From Ashinkailepas kermadecensis (lineage: Eukaryota; Arthropoda; Thecostraca; Neolepadidae), in the NCBI GenBank assembly GCA_034440615.1, contig JAOTOM010004553.1, forward strand, positions 70,001 through 134,000: a stretch of DNA of 64,000 bases, given 5' to 3'. The notes below the pieces were generated by a model that saw nothing but the letters and a program-made list of their open reading frames with translations, did no database searches and had not been told where the DNA came from. The translations under genes were made by a program, and so were the position numbers. Shown piece after piece: positions 58,646-64,000 of the stretch; the stretch's first letter is position 1; every line of letters begins with the position of its first letter.

Positions 58646-59310
58646 CACGTCGCTCACGTGCAGCATATTGATTCAATCGCACTAAAATGGTGTCCAAAGA
58701 GTAGCCAACGCTGTGGGCTTTCATGTGGTGTTACACATCCCCGTTCCCTGTGACGTGAGCCGAGCCGGGAGCCAATATGTGGCGGTCACGTTTTTTTTGT
58801 CGGAAAGCGCCCCAGCCCCATGTTAAACAGAAGAGGCGCGTGTTCATATTTCGCGCGAACCTTAAGTACATGACACGCGCTACGCTTCGCCTGCCCCTAC
58901 AAATTGTGCATTGCCGGATAGCCCAGGTGACTGGTTATCCGTCCACCAAATTTGACAGCTGTGGTACGCGCCGCTCTAAGGTCGGAGGTGCACAACTCAA
59001 AACAGTTCCACGCGCCTGACGGTCACACGGTACAGCGCACCAGGCTGCCGGCCACAAAAGCACGTAGTTCCCTATCGGGCGCGTGTTTCCACAAATTTTC
59101 ATATTCGTGCGACTTGTGGCATGTGCTGTGATCCTGGCTAACTGATGTCGTCATGACCCCAGTTGACGGAACGTGGCACGTGCCCATGTAACCCGCGCAA
59201 CCCGAAACCACCGCCATAATCTGTCCGCCGAACCGGCGCATCGCGTATGAAAATTTGAGCAAATCCACCCGGCCGTATTGACACAACATGCGTCGGAGCG
59301 GCAAATACGC

Positions 59311-59315
<5 letters not shown>

Positions 59316-59345
<30 letters not shown>

Positions 59346-59346
59346 T
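59316..59346. repeat. (ACAG)n microsatellite
   Basis: About seven copies of ACAG. Confidence 0.9.
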
Positions 59347-59355
59347 TTCTCGTTA

Positions 59356-59691
<336 letters not shown>

Positions 59692-59699
59692 TAAAGCTC

Positions 59700-61030
59700 C
59701 AAAGAGGTTGTGTCGTGCCAGAAACATTATTACACCGGACCTGACTGCAGCACTGGACCGCACCAAACTCAGTGACCGAGTGACAGTGCATGCACTGTTG
59801 GCAGCAGCTTCTCACGACCCATCAGAGTTGGGCATCAACCTGTCATCACCTAGACAAACCCAAAGGCAGGCAATCGCGGAGGAGTTCCTGGAATCCTACG
59901 CTAGCGACAGGCGCCTGATCGTCCACTGGGGTGGAAAATTCATTCCAGGTGATGGAAAGGAAAAAGTTAACCGTGTTACTATCATTGTTACTGCAAAGAG
60001 GAACTGCAAAGCTTCTTGGTGTACCGAAGATTCCAGTGGGGATTGAACAAGCAACAGCTACTGCTGTTATGCAGTGCCTCTAGGAGTGTGAGTTACCAGA
60101 CACGGTGGTAGGCATGGGCTTTGATACGTTTTCCAGTAACACCGGATCAGCATTTCATGCATGCACTCCTCTGCAGCAACAGCTAGGACGCCCGCTCTTT
60201 TACTTTGCATGTCGGCATCACACTCTGGAACTGGTAGCGGAAGCGGCATTCACAACGTGCTTTGGCCAGTCTTCTGGTCCTGACGTAGCCATCTTCAACC
60301 GCTTCCAGTCAAGTAGGAAGTTTATCGAGCAAGGCAAGTTTGAGCCAATGTTGCCTGGTGACCTGGATTCCGTGGTTGACGATGTGTTTGTCAGTTGCAA
60401 GGAACAGGTTGTGCCATTCTGCGTGCGGAAGCTATAATCTGCTTAACCTTCCGATGACTACGGCGAACTTCTTGAGTTGGTCATTGTTCTTTTGGTGAGC
60501 GTCCTCCAAGAAGATTCATGTTCCTCCTGTCAGGTTCATGTTCCTCCTTCATCGTGCAAGTTGGATGGCACACATGACCTATGAGATCAATATTTACTTG
60601 TTCGGAGCTCAGTTTCTAATGACTGCTGCGGAACTCATTGACCTGAAGCGCTTTACAGAATGCATTGGAACGCTGTACATCAAAACCTGGTTCGGTGCTC
60701 CGTCTGCCATCGCTGCTCCAGCCGGAGTCCCGACTTTCTTGAAAGGACTGCTCTCCTGTCCTGATTCTGCTATTGCCAAGGTTACCGGCAAGAAATGTGC
60801 CAATCACCTATGGTACCTGAGTGAAGAGCTGAGCGGGCCCGCTTTTTTCGATGGGACAGTTGCCCTTGATGTTAAGCCTAATATAGCAGCCGCTCTCAAG
60901 AAGGAATGCCAAGACAATCGCCATCTGCGGATGCAGGTGGACCCCGCAGCCAAGAAACCCAGCAAAGTCGCCAAGACTGTCGAGGATTTGTCACATCTGC
61001 CTCCAGGCGGATTTGTGAGACATTGAACGT
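59700..61030 (+). pseudogene. Broken hAT-like transposase gene
   Basis: Three open segments in three frames (59,708-60,046; 60,105-60,437; 60,538-61,026) read as one protein. The middle one has GFDTFSSNTGSAFHAC followed by LFYFACRHHTLEL. An aspartate-containing FDT..SNTG block followed by CxxH is the layout of the second catalytic aspartate and C/DxxH motif of hAT transposases. The last has NHLWYLSEELSGPAFFD, a phrase I recognise from a repeated uncharacterised protein family in invertebrate genomes. Two frame breaks make this copy non-functional. No matching terminal repeats were found around it. The hAT assignment is inferred from motif layout. Confidence 0.5.
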
Positions 61031-61618
61031 CAACATGGACTTCCTTGACAATGACCCTGAAGAGTTTGAGGATGACCTCCTCCTTCCAGTCATCACTGCG
61101 AGTCCTGGGCGCGATTGAGCCGTTAAAGCCTCCACCGAGCGTGGAGCAGATTGTAGTTAAGGACCACAATCAAGTCATGATGAAGGACGAGCAGTAACGC
61201 CAATATCTGCTGCAAGTTATTGGGTGGCATCGCCGTCAGTTCCCGGACGCGAAGAAGATATGGACTCTACACGGTTCTTCCCATAATTGATTATTCACTG
61301 TACTGGCTAACAATGAAGATCGTGTGTTTTTATCGGTGGATTGTGGATCAATCTTTTCCTTATTGTTTAGTTTTTATTTTACTGAAAAGGACTGACTCAT
61401 CCTTTATTTTCCGTTTCCGTGTCGAACATCGCGCTATTACTTTTCGTGGGCGCGGATACTCGAATAACGTAATGTTCACCCCACATGTGACAGTGGTAAA
61501 TAAAGCCGTAGAGGAATCATATCTGGCACCAATCATTTTCTGACCAATATGAACTATTTTATAAAAAGCGCATTGAGAAAATTCTTTTTTTTGTTTAGGT
61601 GTACTATTGAGGACCACC

Positions 61619-61704
<86 letters not shown>

Positions 61705-62690
61705 AAAATGTCTGCTCTCTGAAAGCATAGTGCCTGAGAACCGAGGAGTTTCGGACAACTGGGGGCCCTAAGTAGGTCGGGAGTCCTCTTCAGATGTTCA
61801 CCCCTGGACAAAATCCTGTAATACCTTCAAAATCCTGGGTACGCCACTGTGCACATCATGACTCTTTTGCAGGGTGAATATTTTTACTCTTCTTTCTAGC
61901 ATATCCGCTGTCGAATAACTATTCTTTTATCTTTGCATTATCTAATATGTCCCCTTAAACTTTGTCAACTATTTTCTTGTCATCCAAGAACTATGTCGTT
62001 ATACTAGTTTTATATTGCATACTCCCTTAAAGTTAGTCAAATATTGTTTCAGTGCGCAACCAGGTGGTTTCACTGGACTACCCCTTAAAGTACGCGGGGT
62101 GAGTAACTTAACTTCATATCATTATAGGGTGGTGCAAGTCTCCTCCTGATTTCCGGTAAAATTCATGGGGATACGAGGGCCTTGCGCGCATTTTTCAGAG
62201 AGAACCATGTGAATGTTTATTGTGTGGTCGTGAGGGAACTATGTGAATGTTTATTGTGTGATCGTGAGTTCGCTTTCTTCGACAATGGTGTCAATTCATG
62301 CAAGACATTCTCCACGTTCATACGACACTGCTTCCTTTCAGGAGCATCATTATTCTTGTTCCCAAGAGCGACGAATTGGACAATTGGACATCCAGCACTG
62401 CCTGCTGGTCTCGGTAGGCAGTTCCCGGAATGACCGTGTCGATTACAAGAGCGCACATCAATGGCTTGGCTGTCGCGTGACGCGCTGCGTGCGAGTCTTG
62501 TGCTCCTTGGACGACCGTCACGTGACGGTCAGTGGTGGAGGGTGCACCAGATAGCATATCAGTGCTGATATGCAACACCATCGAGCGCCAGATAGATGCG
62601 CGCCTGCCCAGCCCTTGTCAGTTGTGACATCCGCCTGACCGTCTCGGCATCTCAGGCGGTGGCCCGCCGCAGCAGACGCTCCTCGCCGAC
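61031..62690. other. No gene seen; (TA)n and small duplications
   Basis: (TA)n at 61,621-61,700. A CTATGTGAATGTTTATTGTG-type phrase is duplicated at about 62,207-62,270. A GCATATCAG/CTGATATGC inverted repeat lies at 62,554-62,573. From about 62,620 the sequence becomes GC-richer, as expected upstream of the gene starting at 62,694. Confidence 0.45.
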
Positions 62691-62693
62691 ATC

Positions 62694-64000
62694 ATGGACC
62701 TCGGTCTGATTGTCGTCTCCTCACTTGCAACAGGTAACGTGAATGTGATTAGTGTTCGTGGCAGGTCGTAAAAACCACTGTATTATTGAAAACTATGTAT
62801 CAGTACTAACGAAAGATCAGCTGAAGCCGACTGTATGAACGGTTTAGTATCGTCCCAAAATGTAGGTATGCTGCGGATTGCTCCTGCCTGCGGGGTCGAG
62901 GCCATTTGGAGACAATGACGAGGAGACGTGTCGACGTTATCGCTCATTCGAATTTGAAGTAAATATTATGGCGCAAGCTCCTCGAGCGACAAAAGTTGCC
63001 AATCCGTCAGATACCATGGAAACATACCGCCCACCTGTCGTAGCGTACTTTCCGCTGCTGGTAACGCCCTCACGGTGAAGCATTGCACTAATGTTTTCGC
63101 TTTCAGTCAACAGATAGCAGGACTATACAGGCATTGACCATCGTGGTCTGGTGGTTCTGTTGGTTTTAAGGACATTTTGGAGCATTCTAAGGACTGTCAT
63201 ATGTGGCACACCAGCCGCCCAGCGGCTCTTCAAACCCCCAGGGACAGCTTGGACGATGCTGCGACAGGGCTCACAATTTTTGCTGCCGGGTGTTCTGGTA
63301 CAAAACTAGCGACCGTTCTCGTACAAAACTAGCTGCAAGCGTCGTTGGTGTGAGAGACGTGTGGCACGTAGGCACGTTCGATGCAGCTTGTCGTGTGGCT
63401 CCTAACATCTTCACCCCTTTAGTTCTGTCGGCACATACCTGGATGATGTGTTGGCGAGTTTTTGCCCTCTGTGAACGATCATCTCAGTTGGTGGGCTGAG
63501 GTAATGCCATTCATGTTGAAGAAAAAGTACTTGCTGCTGAAGCACCACAACGGGATAGGAAGCTCCGCACAGGCCCTTTCGGTGGCGATAAAATCGCGAC
63601 AAGAAATGAAATGGCTTCACCAACTGTCCGAGTCATACCAATATTCCACTCACACCAATCTTCAAGTCGAACAAATATACCAGGCACGTCAATATTTTGA
63701 TCAAACCAGTCCTGTAAATGCAGCAGACGGTCAATCACATCAACGTCTTCGCCCACACCGGTGGTGTTGGTCCTCTATCAAGCTCTTCGTTCACGGTTTT
63801 GTCAAATCTGTCAGCATCGACGTGTTACGTTTTCAGCGCTGCTGGCACTGCTGCTGTACATAGCTGTGGACATCTACCGGCTACCAAAGTCACGCTTCTT
63901 TTCATGGAGGGATCTCGTGATATCCTATCTCATGAAGCGCGCATTCAACATTTTAGTACCCTTCGTACAGAGGAAGTTCGAGAAGGAAGCACGGGACTTC
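62694..64000 (+). CDS. 5' part of an unrecognised host gene encoding an N-terminally membrane-anchored protein
   Basis: Exon 1 codes MDLGLIVVSSLAT from 62,694 and ends ACAG at 62,733 before a donor GTAACG. The start context (ATCATGG) is favourable. An acceptor TTACGTTTTCAG ends at 63,836, and exon 2 runs open to the window edge (63,837-64,000). The phases fit: one base of the codon before the 1,103-bp intron, two after. The join gives a continuous hydrophobic segment that continues with LLALLLYIAVDIYRL, then a basic amphipathic stretch (SWRDLVISYLMKRAFN, FVQRKFEKEARDF). This looks like a signal anchor with a cytosolic enzyme domain to follow, as in endoplasmic reticulum enzymes. The family cannot be named from 68 residues. 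CpG-rich sequence just upstream supports a promoter. The gene continues beyond 64,000. Confidence 0.55.

Noticed and set aside
63837..64000. Naming the host gene as sphingosine-1-phosphate lyase or another endoplasmic reticulum enzyme
   Set aside because: The anchor plus basic helix layout is compatible, but too few residues are visible and no diagnostic motif is present.

Overview
This is a eukaryotic, almost certainly animal, genomic window dominated by mobile elements and tandem repeats. No bacterial-type operons, ribosome binding sites, rRNA operons or CRISPR arrays are visible. Short TTAGG-type runs (57,177-57,192; 57,271-57,283; 31,886-31,910) and the mix of element types (I-like, CR1/L2-like and GIY-YIG retroelements, hAT, TTAA-flanked elements, an Env-bearing Ty3/gypsy element) suit an arthropod. 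The species cannot be named from the sequence.

Layout. 0.2-0.83 kb: decayed retroelement end with a GIY-YIG endonuclease. 0.9-2.8 kb: decayed I-like LINE on the minus strand. 3-38 kb: unique DNA punctuated by many unrelated minisatellites, the largest being a 26-bp array of about 2.1 kb (23.9-26.0 kb) and a 62-bp array (21.1-22.1 kb). This stretch also holds two TTAA-flanked DNA elements (6.9-7.3 and 14.6-15.6 kb), two tRNA-derived SINEs (about 12.0 and 20.1 kb) and a CR1-like LINE fragment (29.1-30.8 kb, minus).

38,746-48,722 (minus): a nearly intact, young Ty3/gypsy-type retroelement. Its order is 5' LTR, tRNA-His primer site, gag, pol, env, a separate ORF with a chromodomain, 3' LTR. Gag and pol are joined by a textbook -1 frameshift signal: a GGGAAAC heptamer, the gag stop directly behind it, a 6-nt spacer and a hairpin. 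Pol is intact (protease, RT, RNase H, integrase). Gag and env each carry one frame break. The separate chromodomain ORF downstream of env is the most unusual item in the window.

49.1-54.5 kb: a second I-like LINE (minus), split by a later CR1/L2-like LINE (plus, 51,591-53,523) that left a 7-bp target duplication. 56,288-58,188: a non-autonomous hAT-type element with a perfect 8-bp target duplication. 59,356-59,691: a small TA-flanked inverted-repeat element whose core has grown into a long (TA)n tract. 59.7-61.0 kb: a broken hAT-like transposase gene. 62,694-64,000: the only convincing host gene candidate, the first coding exon and part of the second exon of an unrecognised membrane-anchored protein, running off the window edge.
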